Of a stretch of DNA of 42,103 nt, positions 8,716-16,700 are shown one piece after another. How positions within the stretch are numbered: position 1 is the stretch's first letter; the number at the start of each line of letters is the position of its first letter. Both the position numbers and the translations under genes were made by a program. The notes under the pieces are model-generated. The model was not told the DNA's origin. It worked only from the letters and a program-made list of their open reading frames with translations, and made no database searches. Source of the stretch: an uncultured Elusimicrobiales bacterium (GTDB lineage Bacteria; Elusimicrobiota; Elusimicrobia; Elusimicrobiales; Elusimicrobiaceae); assembly GCA_944324695.1 (NCBI GenBank), contig CALUXH010000076.1, positions 1 to 42,103 of the forward strand. Direction: 5' to 3'.

Positions 8716-9298
8716 TTTGGTAAAATTTAGTGCAAGGGTGTTCTTTAAAACGTTTTATGATTTTAAGGCGGACGGTTTGGAAAATATTCCTAAAACCGGC
8801 GCCTTAATTATTGCGGGCAACCACCTCTCCAACGCCGATCCCCCGGCCATAGGCGCTTTTGCCGGGCTGGTGCGTGACTCGCGTTTTATGGCTAAAAAAG
8901 AGCTTTTTTCCGTGCCGGTTCTGGGCTGGTTTTTCCGTCGGTGCGGCTATATTTCCGTAGACCGCAAGCGTACTATAGGAGACTACGGCGCGCTGGAAGG
9001 GGCCATTGAAGCGTTGAACCGAGGGGAAAGCATTGTGATGTTCCCTGAAGGGACGCGCTCCAAAACCGGCAAGCCGCAGAAACCCAAAAGCGGCGTGGGG
9101 CTGCTGGTGTATAAAACGGGTGCACCCGTTTTGCCCGTCAAAGTGGAAGGGACCTTCGGCTGGCCGTGGGTGCGTAAAATCCGCGTGAGATTTGGCAAAC
9201 CGTTTACCCTTCAAAGAGACCCCGCTTTGGAACCCAAAGCGCAGTATAAACAATTTGCCCATGAAATAATGGAGAAAATAAATTCAATTACTATCTAA
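8705..9298 (+). CDS. plsC: 1-acyl-sn-glycerol-3-phosphate acyltransferase
   Basis: Makes phosphatidic acid by acylating lysophosphatidate at the inner membrane. The catalytic HX4D motif is in NHLSNADP, followed by FMAKKELF, the substrate motif FPEGTRSKTG and the late VLPVKVEGT strand. Length is 197 residues, typical for compact bacterial PlsC. The ATG overlaps the end of cmk by 11 bp. No separate promoter is visible. Confidence 0.93.
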   Translation: MLLNLVKFSARVFFKTFYDFKADGLENIPKTGALIIAGNHLSNADPPAIGAFAGLVRDSRFMAKKELFSVPVLGWFFRRCGYISVDRKRTIGDYGALEGAIEALNRGESIVMFPEGTRSKTGKPQKPKSGVGLLVYKTGAPVLPVKVEGTFGWPWVRKIRVRFGKPFTLQRDPALEPKAQYKQFAHEIMEKINSITI

Positions 9299-9309
9299 AC
9301 GGAGGTAAC

Positions 9310-9342
9310 GTGCCCGGGCCCGAAGGGGCAGGGCGCAAATAA
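9310..9342 (+). CDS. Putative 10-codon leader ORF before rpsA
   Basis: GGAGG at 9301-9305 sits at ideal distance from GTG at 9310, opening a 10-codon frame (MPGPEGAGRK) that stops seven bases before the rpsA ATG. The GC-rich palindromic core CCCGGGCCC lies inside. The ribosome binding site is better than that of rpsA itself (AAGGA overlapping the stop). It may be a coupling or autoregulatory leader, or chance; no homology is possible at this length. Confidence 0.3.
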   Translation: MPGPEGAGRK

Positions 9343-9348
9343 GGACTT

Positions 9349-10545
9349 ATGACGACGACTAACGAAGAATTGAAACAAACCGAAGAAACAACCAATGAGC
9401 CCGAAATGACCATGGACGAGTTGATTGCACAACAAGAGTCTTTATCGGAACATCTCAACAAACGTGAAATTGTGGAAGTAACCGTTGTACAGATTACGGG
9501 GGACTATATTCTGGTGGATACCGGCGCGAAAAAAGAAGGCGCCATCGCCGTCAGCGAATTTGACGGTAAAACCCTGCCCGCCGTGGGCGAAAAAGTGTCT
9601 GCCGTGCTGGTCAAACGCGGCAATGATGAAAGGCATTCCATTTTATCCCATAAAAAAGCGCTGGAAATGCAGGGCTGGGACATCTGCAAACAGGCGTACG
9701 AAAATAAAGAACGCGTCAAAGGCGTTATTTTGCAGACCGTCAAAGGCGGCTATATCGTGGAAGTGTTCGGCGTGAGCGGGTTTATGCCGCTGTCCTTGTC
9801 GGAACTGCACACGGCTTATAAACACTATTTGCCCGTCGGAGCCAAAATCAGAGCAGTCATTGTAGAATTTTCCAAAGAAAAACAGAAGCTCATTATTTCC
9901 CGCAAGCAGGTGCTGGAAGAGGATGAAGCCGTCCGCCGCACCGAAGTGCTGGGCCAGATTAAAGAAGGCGATGTGCTGCGCGTTGTGGTGGCCAAGGTGG
10001 ACAAAGACCGCTTGTTCCTGCGCTTCCACGGCATTGAAGGCGTGGTGAATTTGGAAAACATCGCCTGGAAAGAGCCCGAAGCCGCTTTGGCCAATTATCG
10101 CCGCGGCCAGCGCCTGAAAGCCAAATTGCTGAAATTGGATAAAGAAACGCCGCGTTTGGAATTTGGCCTCAAACAGCTGTTCTTAAACCCGGCCGATGCT
10201 TTGCGCCGCCGCTATCCGTATAAGAGCTCCGTCAAGGCCACGATTACCAAAGTGGACCCCGAAAACGGCGTGGAATGCACCATTGGCAAAAACAATACCA
10301 AAGGTTTTATCAGCCCCTTTGAAATGGGACGTGATTTCAGCGCCCAGGAGGGGGATGTGATTTCCGCTTTGGTGGTGGGTGTGGACCCCGAAACCTTTAC
10401 GGTCAACCTCTCCGTCAAGAAATATGACCAGGTGCAAAACCGCAAAGTCGTTGCGCAGTACCTCAAACAGGCGCCGCGCCCGACCTTGGGTCAGCTTTTG
10501 GAAGATTCTTTCAAAACGGAAGAAGACGAAACGGAAGAGAAATAG
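9349..10545 (+). CDS. rpsA: 30S ribosomal protein S1 (four S1 domains)
   Basis: RNA-binding protein that helps mRNA docking on the 30S subunit. I count four S1 OB-fold repeats: residues ~44-106, ~118-187, ~203-271 and ~288-358, the second carrying the well-conserved GGYIVEVFGVSGFMPLS. At 398 residues it is the short form seen in many Firmicutes and deep-branching phyla, versus six domains in E. coli. Acidic N- and C-terminal tails flank the domains. It follows cmk-plsC and is closed by a strong terminator, so it ends the core operon. Confidence 0.93.
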   Translation: MTTTNEELKQTEETTNEPEMTMDELIAQQESLSEHLNKREIVEVTVVQITGDYILVDTGAKKEGAIAVSEFDGKTLPAVGEKVSAVLVKRGNDERHSILSHKKALEMQGWDICKQAYENKERVKGVILQTVKGGYIVEVFGVSGFMPLSLSELHTAYKHYLPVGAKIRAVIVEFSKEKQKLIISRKQVLEEDEAVRRTEVLGQIKEGDVLRVVVAKVDKDRLFLRFHGIEGVVNLENIAWKEPEAALANYRRGQRLKAKLLKLDKETPRLEFGLKQLFLNPADALRRRYPYKSSVKATITKVDPENGVECTIGKNNTKGFISPFEMGRDFSAQEGDVISALVVGVDPETFTVNLSVKKYDQVQNRKVVAQYLKQAPRPTLGQLLEDSFKTEEDETEEK

Positions 10546-10567
10546 TTTAGAACGTAATTGAAGAAAT

Positions 10568-10599
10568 AAATCCGTCCGGTTTTTGCCGGGCGGATTTTT
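10568..10599 (+). terminator. Intrinsic terminator after rpsA
   Basis: A 12-bp stem AAATCCGTCCGG / CCGGGCGGATTT around a six-base loop with a T run, 23 bp past the rpsA stop. Confidence 0.9.
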
Positions 10600-10818
10600 G
10601 CATGTAAAAGACTTCATACAAATGAATATGCGGGGAAATATTGCGCTAAACCCGACAAAATAAATACTGGCCGCTATCCGCTGTTGGAACATTCTTGCAA
10701 AATAAGCAAAGTCTCTTCTCTGAGAAGAATGTTCTTATCGGTCAGACAATTGGTTTTCTATTTGTTTTTTGATGCTCCAAAATAGCGGAAAAAGGGTTGA
10801 TCTAAGAGAGGAAATAAA
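10600..10818. other. Non-coding interval with inverted repeats
   Basis: No credible gene. It contains a perfect 10-bp inverted repeat, GAACATTCTT at 10687-10696 and AAGAATGTTC at 10725-10734, enclosing a second small palindrome CTTCTC-T-GAGAAG. It could be a small RNA or a protein-binding site; no clear promoter seen. Confidence 0.4.
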
Positions 10819-10857
10819 GGAATTAAAAACCCCGGTTTGGCCGGGGTTTTTAATTCC
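10819..10857 (-). terminator. Strong, probably bidirectional terminator
   Basis: A 17-bp perfect stem (GGAATTAAAAACCCCGG and its complement) with loop TTTGG. It has A/T runs on both sides and terminates the minus-strand TDGY-repeat gene; the same sequence would also work on the plus strand. Confidence 0.85.
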
Positions 10858-10894
10858 TGGGATTGCTTTATCAGAATTATTGCCTGTCATTGCC

Positions 10895-11554
10895 TCACTG
10901 GCAGACTGACTGGAAATATTTTTTAATCATATTCCATAAATCACGGTAACCGTCTGTATAACTGACCCGGCTATATCCTTCGGCCATCTGGCGGTATCCG
11001 TCCGTATAGGTTTTGGCGACGCCTTGGGCCAGTTCACGGTAACCGTCTGTATAACTGACCTGAGTATATCCTTTCGCCATGAGTTGGTATCCGTCCGTAT
11101 AGGTTTTGGCAACGCCTTGGGCCAATTCACGGTAACCGTCAGCATAGCGCAGAGAAGTCAACGCCTCCCCTTGGAGTTGGTATCCTTGAGAAAACCATTC
11201 TAAAAATGTTTTATCGGCCTTTTCTTTGGCTTCTTTGCCCATTTGCGCGGAAGGACATTGTGCCGGCGTTTTTTTCAATACATTTTGGCACTGGGCCAGC
11301 GTGGCCGTCAGGCTGTCTTGCACCGCTGGAACAGCGTCCGAGCGCAAAATGTTTTTGGTTAATTCTGCGCAATACAGGGCCATTTCCTCATCGGAGCGGA
11401 AATAAAACCCGTTCATATATCCGACGGGGCGCTGTGCCAAGAAATTTAGTTCAAATTTTTTTAGCCGTGCGCTGTCCTGCGGGGCCAGCTCCTGTGCCGT
11501 GGCAGGGATTAAGATCCCCAAAAGCAGGGCTAAGATATATGAAAATTTTTTCAT
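10895..11554 (-). CDS. Secreted protein with tandem TDGY repeats
   Basis: Function unknown. The 219-residue protein begins with a clear Sec signal peptide (MKKFSYILALLLGILIPATA, cleavage after residue ~20). The middle is an ordinary helical-looking region with two Cys residues. The C-terminal ~75 residues are repeats: five Y(T/A)DGYR/Q blocks alternating between ELAQGVAKT and (L/Q)MA(K/E)GY(T/S)(Q/R)VS linkers, so the full unit is 31 residues and 93 bp at DNA level. The protein ends SVCQ. The ribosome binding site AAGGAGA sits 7 bp before ATG. No neighbour shares its strand. The high DNA identity between repeats suggests recent expansion. It may be a surface or periplasmic binding protein. 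Confidence 0.85.
   Translation of the reverse strand: MKKFSYILALLLGILIPATAQELAPQDSARLKKFELNFLAQRPVGYMNGFYFRSDEEMALYCAELTKNILRSDAVPAVQDSLTATLAQCQNVLKKTPAQCPSAQMGKEAKEKADKTFLEWFSQGYQLQGEALTSLRYADGYRELAQGVAKTYTDGYQLMAKGYTQVSYTDGYRELAQGVAKTYTDGYRQMAEGYSRVSYTDGYRDLWNMIKKYFQSVCQ
10945..11150 (-). repeat. 93-bp tandem repeats inside the TDGY protein gene
   Basis: Segments such as GGTAACCGTCTGTATAACTG and GGTATCCGTCCGTATAGG recur at 93-bp spacing with few differences, encoding the 31-residue unit a little over two times. Confidence 0.8.
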
Positions 11555-11819
11555 AAAATTCTCCTTTGTATAAAAATGAGTTCCTTGTTATTATTATGCG
11601 TTTGTTTGTCTGTGCCAACAAGGGCATTTGGACCTAATATGGCAGGGACAAAAGGCCCAGGCTCCGGCGCCTCAGGGGCTGTTGGGCACAAACCTGGGGA
11701 ATATGCCCAAATCGCCTTTGGTGTATGAAGTGCAGCGGTTTTTAAAAGGAATTGTTGGCTTTCTTTGCCGTCCACGCGCGACGGTTTGTCCGACGGTTGG
11801 CAGGGGTTTTTAAAAGGGC
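11555..11819. other. Non-coding interval between divergent genes
   Basis: I see no convincing gene. Frames here are short and lack ribosome binding sites. It must carry the upstream signals of the minus-strand TDGY gene. The motif GGTTTTTAAAAGG occurs at about 11738-11750 and, nearly unchanged, at about 11805-11818. Confidence 0.4.
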
Positions 11820-11846
11820 TTGCATTGTTTTTTTTTTTGATAAATT
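11820..11846 (+). promoter_or_regulatory. Promoter of prepilin 1 with T11 tract in the spacer
   Basis: TTGCAT at 11820-11825, a 15-bp spacer made mostly of 11 T plus TGA, then TAAATT at 11841-11846 (extended -10, TGA-TAAATT). The box ends six bases before ATG at 11853. The length of the T run sets the -35/-10 spacing. Confidence 0.55.
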
Positions 11847-11874
11847 TTGCATATGGGCAAAATTTATCAAAAAA
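11833..11874. repeat. 18-bp perfect palindrome over the prepilin 1 start codon
   Basis: Arms 11833-11850 and 11857-11874 (TTTTTTGATAAATTTTGC and complement) flank six bases containing the ATG. It covers the -10 box and the first codons. A near-identical element precedes prepilin 2. Confidence 0.85.
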
Positions 11875-12491
11875 TGTATCTGAAGAAAAAAAGCCCCGCT
11901 AAACGCGTTTTAAGCGGGTTTATCCATCCTGCCGTTTTAAGGAGTTTTTACTCAAAATCCCATCCTTTGGTCTGCAAACAGGCCGGCTTTACGCTGATTG
12001 AGCTTTTGGTGGTGGTATTGATTATCGGCGTATTGGCCGCCATTGCCGTGCCGCAATATGAAAAAGCGGTCAAAAAATCCCGTGCGGCCGGCCTGTTGCC
12101 CATTATAAAAGATATACAGCAGGCGCAGACTGTATATTATTTAAGCAATGGAAAATATGCCTCATGCCTCAATGATTTAGATTTTGATATTTCTTCTTTT
12201 TCGGTAAAGGCCGAATCCGACGGCTGCGTCTCTTCTTATGAAAAGGGCAGCGGGGCGGATAAAATTACTTTGCAGCGGGTCGGCAGCGGGGGTATTGCGG
12301 CTTACTCAGGTGATTATTTAGTTTCCGGCTTTGGCGGATATGGCTTTAACCCCAACGCCAATATCGGGCTTTCCTGTGCGGAATATGCCTGCCATATGGT
12401 GGAAGAAGGCTCCTTTTGCCATGATATTCTGGGGACCAAAAAACAGGCTGACAGCGACACCTGGTGCATGCGGTTGTTTGCGCTTCCCTGA
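11853..12491 (+). CDS. Type IV prepilin-like protein with 45-residue leader (prepilin 1)
   Basis: Class III signal: G45[20 protein letters not shown], the hydrophobic helix with Glu at mature position 5 that prepilin peptidase PilD recognises and methylates. Mature part ~167 residues with a hydrophobic alpha-1 helix, a KAVKKSRAAGLLP segment and a globular domain holding several Cys (likely disulphides). The leader is exceptionally long (usual ~6-15 residues), basic, and begins with KIYQKMYL, shared with prepilin 2, whose leader is also exactly 45 residues. I chose ATG 11853 because a -10 box lies six bases upstream and the N-terminus is conserved between the two copies. No ribosome binding site is present, so a leaderless mRNA is likely. 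A pilin or pseudopilin role is sure from the helix; structural or minor subunit is unknown. Confidence 0.85.
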   Translation: MGKIYQKMYLKKKSPAKRVLSGFIHPAVLRSFYSKSHPLVCKQAGFTLIELLVVVLIIGVLAAIAVPQYEKAVKKSRAAGLLPIIKDIQQAQTVYYLSNGKYASCLNDLDFDISSFSVKAESDGCVSSYEKGSGADKITLQRVGSGGIAAYSGDYLVSGFGGYGFNPNANIGLSCAEYACHMVEEGSFCHDILGTKKQADSDTWCMRLFALP

Positions 12492-12574
12492 AATATATTT
12501 TAGGGGGCCGCCTTTTCATTTATTCACCGCAACCCCGCATCTGGAGTTTCCGGTTAATTGTACAGTGCCCCAAA

Positions 12575-12601
12575 CCCCCGGCATGCTTAGTAAGCCGGGG
12601 G
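12575..12601 (+). terminator. Probable terminator after prepilin 1
   Basis: An 8-bp GC stem CCCCCGGC / GCCGGGGG with an 11-base loop, followed by an AT-rich stretch without a perfect T run. Confidence 0.6.
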
Positions 12602-12658
12602 ATATTTATTTATACCTGTCTATGTAGAGATAAAGAGAAGGCCCTCGCATACAGGGTC

Positions 12659-12686
12659 TTGACTCATTTTTTTTTTTTGATAAATT
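12659..12686 (+). promoter_or_regulatory. Promoter of prepilin 2 with T12 tract in the spacer
   Basis: TTGACT at 12659-12664, a 16-bp spacer with 12 T plus TGA, then TAAATT at 12681-12686, six bases before ATG at 12693. Same design as prepilin 1 but one T longer. Confidence 0.6.
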
Positions 12687-12714
12687 TTGCTTATGAACAA
12701 AATTTATCAAAAAA
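12673..12714. repeat. 17-bp perfect palindrome over the prepilin 2 start codon
   Basis: Arms 12673-12689 and 12698-12714 (core TTGATAAATTTTG and complement) with eight bases between, including the ATG. It is the counterpart of the element at prepilin 1. Confidence 0.85.
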
Positions 12715-13364
12715 TGTATCTGACAAATAAAATCCGTTCTAAAGGCGTTTTAGGCGGTTTTATGAATGGCGTCATTCTGAGGGGTTGTAACTCAGCATCT
12801 CAACCACTCTCTTTTAAACGGGCAGGTTTCACGCTGATTGAACTTTTGGTGGTGGTATTGATTATCGGCGTATTGGCCGCGGTGGCTCTGCCTTCTTACC
12901 AAAAGGCCGTTTGGAGAAGCCGCAATGCCCAGCTGAAAAGCGCCATCCGCCCTGTTATACAGGCGCAAAAATTATATCGTATGGCCAACGGGGAATATGC
13001 CGCTTCTTTTTCCGATTTGGATATAGATTTTGCGATGTCCGCCCCCGCATCAGGGCCCGGTTGGCATTATGACCAATATTGTCAGCTGGAAACCGCCGGC
13101 CCGGATGCTATCAGAAGGGGCGATGATTGGCAAATCGTCCTAAATCAGACGCGCGAAAAAGGAGGTGGTGTTGCGGCCGTATGGATAAGCGGAAAATACA
13201 GATGCAGTGGTTTTGCCTGGTCCCCCTCCAAAGAAGATACATTAATATGTATGGAAGCGCGTAACAACAGTTATTGGGCGGAAGAAGGAGAGTTTTGTGT
13301 AAATGTGGAAGGGGGAAAGGAATCTGCCGTATCGTCAGGCGGCTGGGCGCGGTATACACTGTGA
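12693..13364 (+). CDS. Type IV prepilin-like protein with 45-residue leader (prepilin 2)
   Basis: Paralogue of prepilin 1. G45[20 protein letters not shown] gives the cleavage site and helix; the mature protein is ~178 residues with KAVWRSRNAQLKSA after the helix and a Cys-containing, Trp-rich C-terminal domain unlike that of prepilin 1. The leader starts MNKIYQKMYL and matches copy 1 in length and in several positions (VL-GF-VLR). The DNA around the FTLIELL codons is nearly identical in the two genes, while the 3' parts are unrelated. Start chosen as for copy 1; an internal ATG at leader residue 24 with an AGGCGG sequence upstream is an alternative that would give a more ordinary leader. Confidence 0.85.
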   Translation: MNKIYQKMYLTNKIRSKGVLGGFMNGVILRGCNSASQPLSFKRAGFTLIELLVVVLIIGVLAAVALPSYQKAVWRSRNAQLKSAIRPVIQAQKLYRMANGEYAASFSDLDIDFAMSAPASGPGWHYDQYCQLETAGPDAIRRGDDWQIVLNQTREKGGGVAAVWISGKYRCSGFAWSPSKEDTLICMEARNNSYWAEEGEFCVNVEGGKESAVSSGGWARYTL

Positions 13365-13387
13365 GCGTAAAGTATTTGAAAAACGAC

Positions 13388-13411
13388 CCCCGCCAGTAAG
13401 GCGGGGTTTTT
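13388..13411 (+). terminator. Intrinsic terminator after prepilin 2
   Basis: CCCCGCC / GGCGGGG with loop AGTAA and five T. Confidence 0.85.
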
Positions 13412-13460
13412 GTGTTAAAAAGCGTTTACAAAAGAGCAAGAATTTTCATGTTTTGCTCCA

Positions 13461-13763
13461 AAACTATTTTTCCACTTTTACCGCGGGCGGAAGGGTGGCC
13501 AGCTGTTTGTAGAGGATGTCTCTGCGGGTATAAGAAAACCCCCGGTTCGCTTGCGCTTGCCGGGGGCTTTCAACATCTGTTTACAAACTATTTTTCCACT
13601 TTTACCGCGGGCTGAAGGGCGGCCAGCTGTTTGTAGAGGCTGTCTCTGCGGGTATAAGAAAACCCCCGGTTCGCTTACGCTTGCCGGGGGCTTTCAACGT
13701 CTGTTTACAAACTATTTTTCCACTTTTACCGCGGGTTGAAGGGCGGCCAGCTGTTTGTAGAGG
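13461..13763. repeat. Tandem copies of the nifJ 3' end plus terminator (period 124 bp)
   Basis: Starts at 13461, 13585 and 13709 are spaced exactly 124 bp. The third copy is the real end of nifJ (minus strand, coding for LYKQLAALQPAVKVEK). The other two repeat ~60 bp of that coding end, stop codon included, and the downstream terminator hairpin. In the extra copies the reading is RRDSLYKQLAALQPAVKVEK, compared with AWRRDLYKQ in the gene. Confidence 0.9.
13663..13690 (-). terminator. Terminator of nifJ, with a duplicate at 13539-13566
   Basis: Minus-strand stem CCCCCGG / CCGGGGG with a 14-base loop and TTTTC tail, 22 bp past the nifJ stop. The same hairpin recurs 124 bp further downstream. 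Confidence 0.75.
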
Positions 13764-16700
13764 TCGCGTCTCCAGGCGTATTCGGATTCGGCGCGTTTGA
13801 GCAACTCTTTGGCCAATTCCGGATTGTCGCGCATGAGGCCTTTGAAGCGGTTTTCGCCGCTCATATAGTCGGCCAGCGGCAGCGTGGGTTCCGTCAGCGG
13901 GCTGTCCACGTGCAGCGGGTTTTTGCCTTCATAGCGCGCTTCGGGGTTGAAGCGGTAGAGTATCCAGCGTCCGGCCTGCACGGCGCGTTTGGCCTCACCC
14001 ATGCCTTTGGACATGTCAATACCATGCGCAATGCAGTGCGAGTACGCAATTACCAAAGCCGGGCCGTCGTAAGCGTCGGCTTCCGCCAGGGCCTGAATGG
14101 TCTGGTTCATATTCGCGCCCATGGCCACCTGCGCCACATAGATGTTGCCGTAGGTCATGGCAATCATACCCAGGTCTTTTTTGGGCATGCTCTTGCCGCC
14201 CGCGGCGAACAGGGCTTTGGCGCCCAGCGGGGTGGCTTTGGACATTTGGCCGCCGGTGTTGGAGTAGACTTCGGTGTCCAGCACCAAGATTTTGATGTTC
14301 TTGCCGCTGGCCAGCACGTGGTCCAAGCCGCCGTAGCCGATGTCGTAGGCCCAACCGTCACCGCCCAAAATCCAGACGGATTTGCGCACCAGGTAATCGG
14401 CAAAGCTTAAGAGGCGTTTGCCTTTCTCGCAGTCCGTTTTTTCCAAAACGGCCTTGAGTTCGGCCACGCTCTTGCGCTGCTGTTCCACTTCCGCGTCGGT
14501 TTTCTGCGCATTGTTTAAGAGCGCGTCCACCAAAGCGGCGTGGTCTTTGAGGCAGCCTTCTTTGCATTCTTTCAGCAGGGCTTTTGCGTCGCTGTTTAAC
14601 TGATCGTATGCCACGCGGATACCCATGCCGAATTCGGCATTGTCTTCAAAGAGCGAGTTGGACCAGGCGGGGCCTTTGCCGTCATCGCGTTTGCAATACG
14701 GCGTGGTGGGCAGGTTTCCGCCGTAAATGGACGAGCATCCCGTCGCGTTGGCCACGGCCAGGCGATCGCCGAACAGCTGGGTCAAAAGTTTCACGTACGG
14801 CGTTTCGCCGCAGCCCGCGCACGCGCCGGAGAACTCAAAGAGCGGTTTGCGCAGCTGGGAGCCTTTGACGCTTTCTTTTTTGGTCTTTACATCAGCCTGT
14901 TTAAGCCCCAGGAAGAAAGCGAAGTTGTCAATTTCATTGTCGCGCACTTCCAGCTGGTGCACCATATTGATGGCTTTCTTTTCCGGATTTTCTTTGTTTT
15001 TGGCGGGGCAGTTAAACACGCACGCGCCGCAGCCGGTGCAGTCTTCCACGGCTACTTGTACGGTGAATTTCAAACCGGCCAGGTCGGCTTTGCCGTCGGC
15101 GGATTTAAAGGTTTTGGGAGCGTCTTTTAAGGCCGCACCGTCATAGGCTTTAATGCGTATGGCGGCATGCGGGCAGACCAAAGAACAGAAACCGCACTGA
15201 ATGCAGGTGTTGGGGTCCCACTGCGGCACCATAACGGCGATGTTGCGTTTTTCATACTGCGTGGTGCCGGTCGGATACACGCCGCCTTCAGGCATGGCCG
15301 AGGTCGGCAGTTCGTCGCCGCGTCCGGCAATCATTTCGCCCAGCACGTCTTTGACAAACGCGGGAGCGGAGGCCGGCACGGGGGCCTTGGTGTGCAGTTT
15401 GGAAGTCACTTCGGCCGGGTATTTCACTTCGTGCAGGCCGGCCAGGGCCGCGTCCACGGCTTTGTAGTTTTTCTGCACGATTTCTTCGCCTTTTTTGGAA
15501 TAGGTTTTCTTAATGGCTTCTTTGATGTCGGCGATGGCTTTGTCGGTCGGGATAACGCCCGCAATGCCGAAGAACGCCGTCTGCATAATGGTATTGGTGC
15601 GGCTGCCCATGCCGGTGGCCAATGCAATATCGGACGCGTCAATGACATAGACTTTGAGTTTTTTGTCAATGATTTGTTTTTGCACTTCGGCGGTCAGATG
15701 ATCCCAGACCTTATCGGCGGCATAGGGGGCGTTGATAAGCACGGTCGCGCCGTCTTTGGCTTTGCCCAGCACATCGTATTTATCCAAGAAGTCAAACATG
15801 TGTACGCCGATAAAGTCAGCTGATTGTATCAGGTACGGCGCGCGGATGTAGTTTTTGCCGAAGCGAATGTGGGACGTCGTCATAGAGCCCGATTTTTTGG
15901 AGTCATAGACGAAGTAGCCTTGTGCAAAGAAGCCGTTGGCACTGATGATTTTCATCGTGTTTTTGTTGGCGCCCACGGTGCCGTCGGAGCCCAGACCGTA
16001 GAACATGGCGGCGAAAATATCGTTGCCGGCTTTGTTCTCCAGCTTGGCGGCGGGCAGGGAAGTATGGGTCAAGTCGTCATTAATGCCCACGGTGAAATTC
16101 TTTTTGGGTTCTTTGAGGTCCAGATTGTCAAACACAGCTTTGACGTCGGACGGCGTGAAATCTTTGGAGCCGATGCCGTAGCGTCCGCCGATGATCAGCG
16201 GCGTGACCGGGAATTTGGCCTTGGCTTCGGCGGTCAGGAAGGCCGCGCAGACGTCCTGGAACAGCGGCTCGCCCAGCGCGCCGGGTTCTTTGGTGCGGTC
16301 CAAAACGGCCACTTTTTTGACCGTGTTCGGAATCACGCGGATAAAATCGGCAATGGAGAAAGGGCGGAACAGTTTGACTTTCAGCACGCCCACTTTTTGG
16401 CCTTTCATGGCTTCGGCGGCGATTTGCGCCACGTCCGCTCCCGAACCCATAACCACGACCAGTCTTTCCGCATCGGCGTCGCCGACGTATTGGAACAGGT
16501 CGTACTTGCGGCCGGTCATTTTTTCAAAGGCGGCCATTTCTTCTTTTACGATGCCGGGCACGGCGTTGTAAAATTTGTTTACGGCTTCGCGGGACTGAAA
16601 GTACACGTCCGGGTTGGCCGCGGTGCCGCGCACGGTGGGGTGCTCGGGGTTGAGGCCGCGGGCTTTGTGCGCCGCGATGGCTTTTTCGTCCAGCATGGAG

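Noticed and set aside
11837-11874. Palindrome at prepilin 1 as an insertion-sequence end or intrinsic terminator
   Set aside because: It is centred on the start codon, recurs at the same place in prepilin 2, and there is no transposase or target duplication.
12464-12730. Short frames between prepilins 1 and 2
   Set aside because: They cross the terminator and the prepilin 2 promoter and have no start signals.
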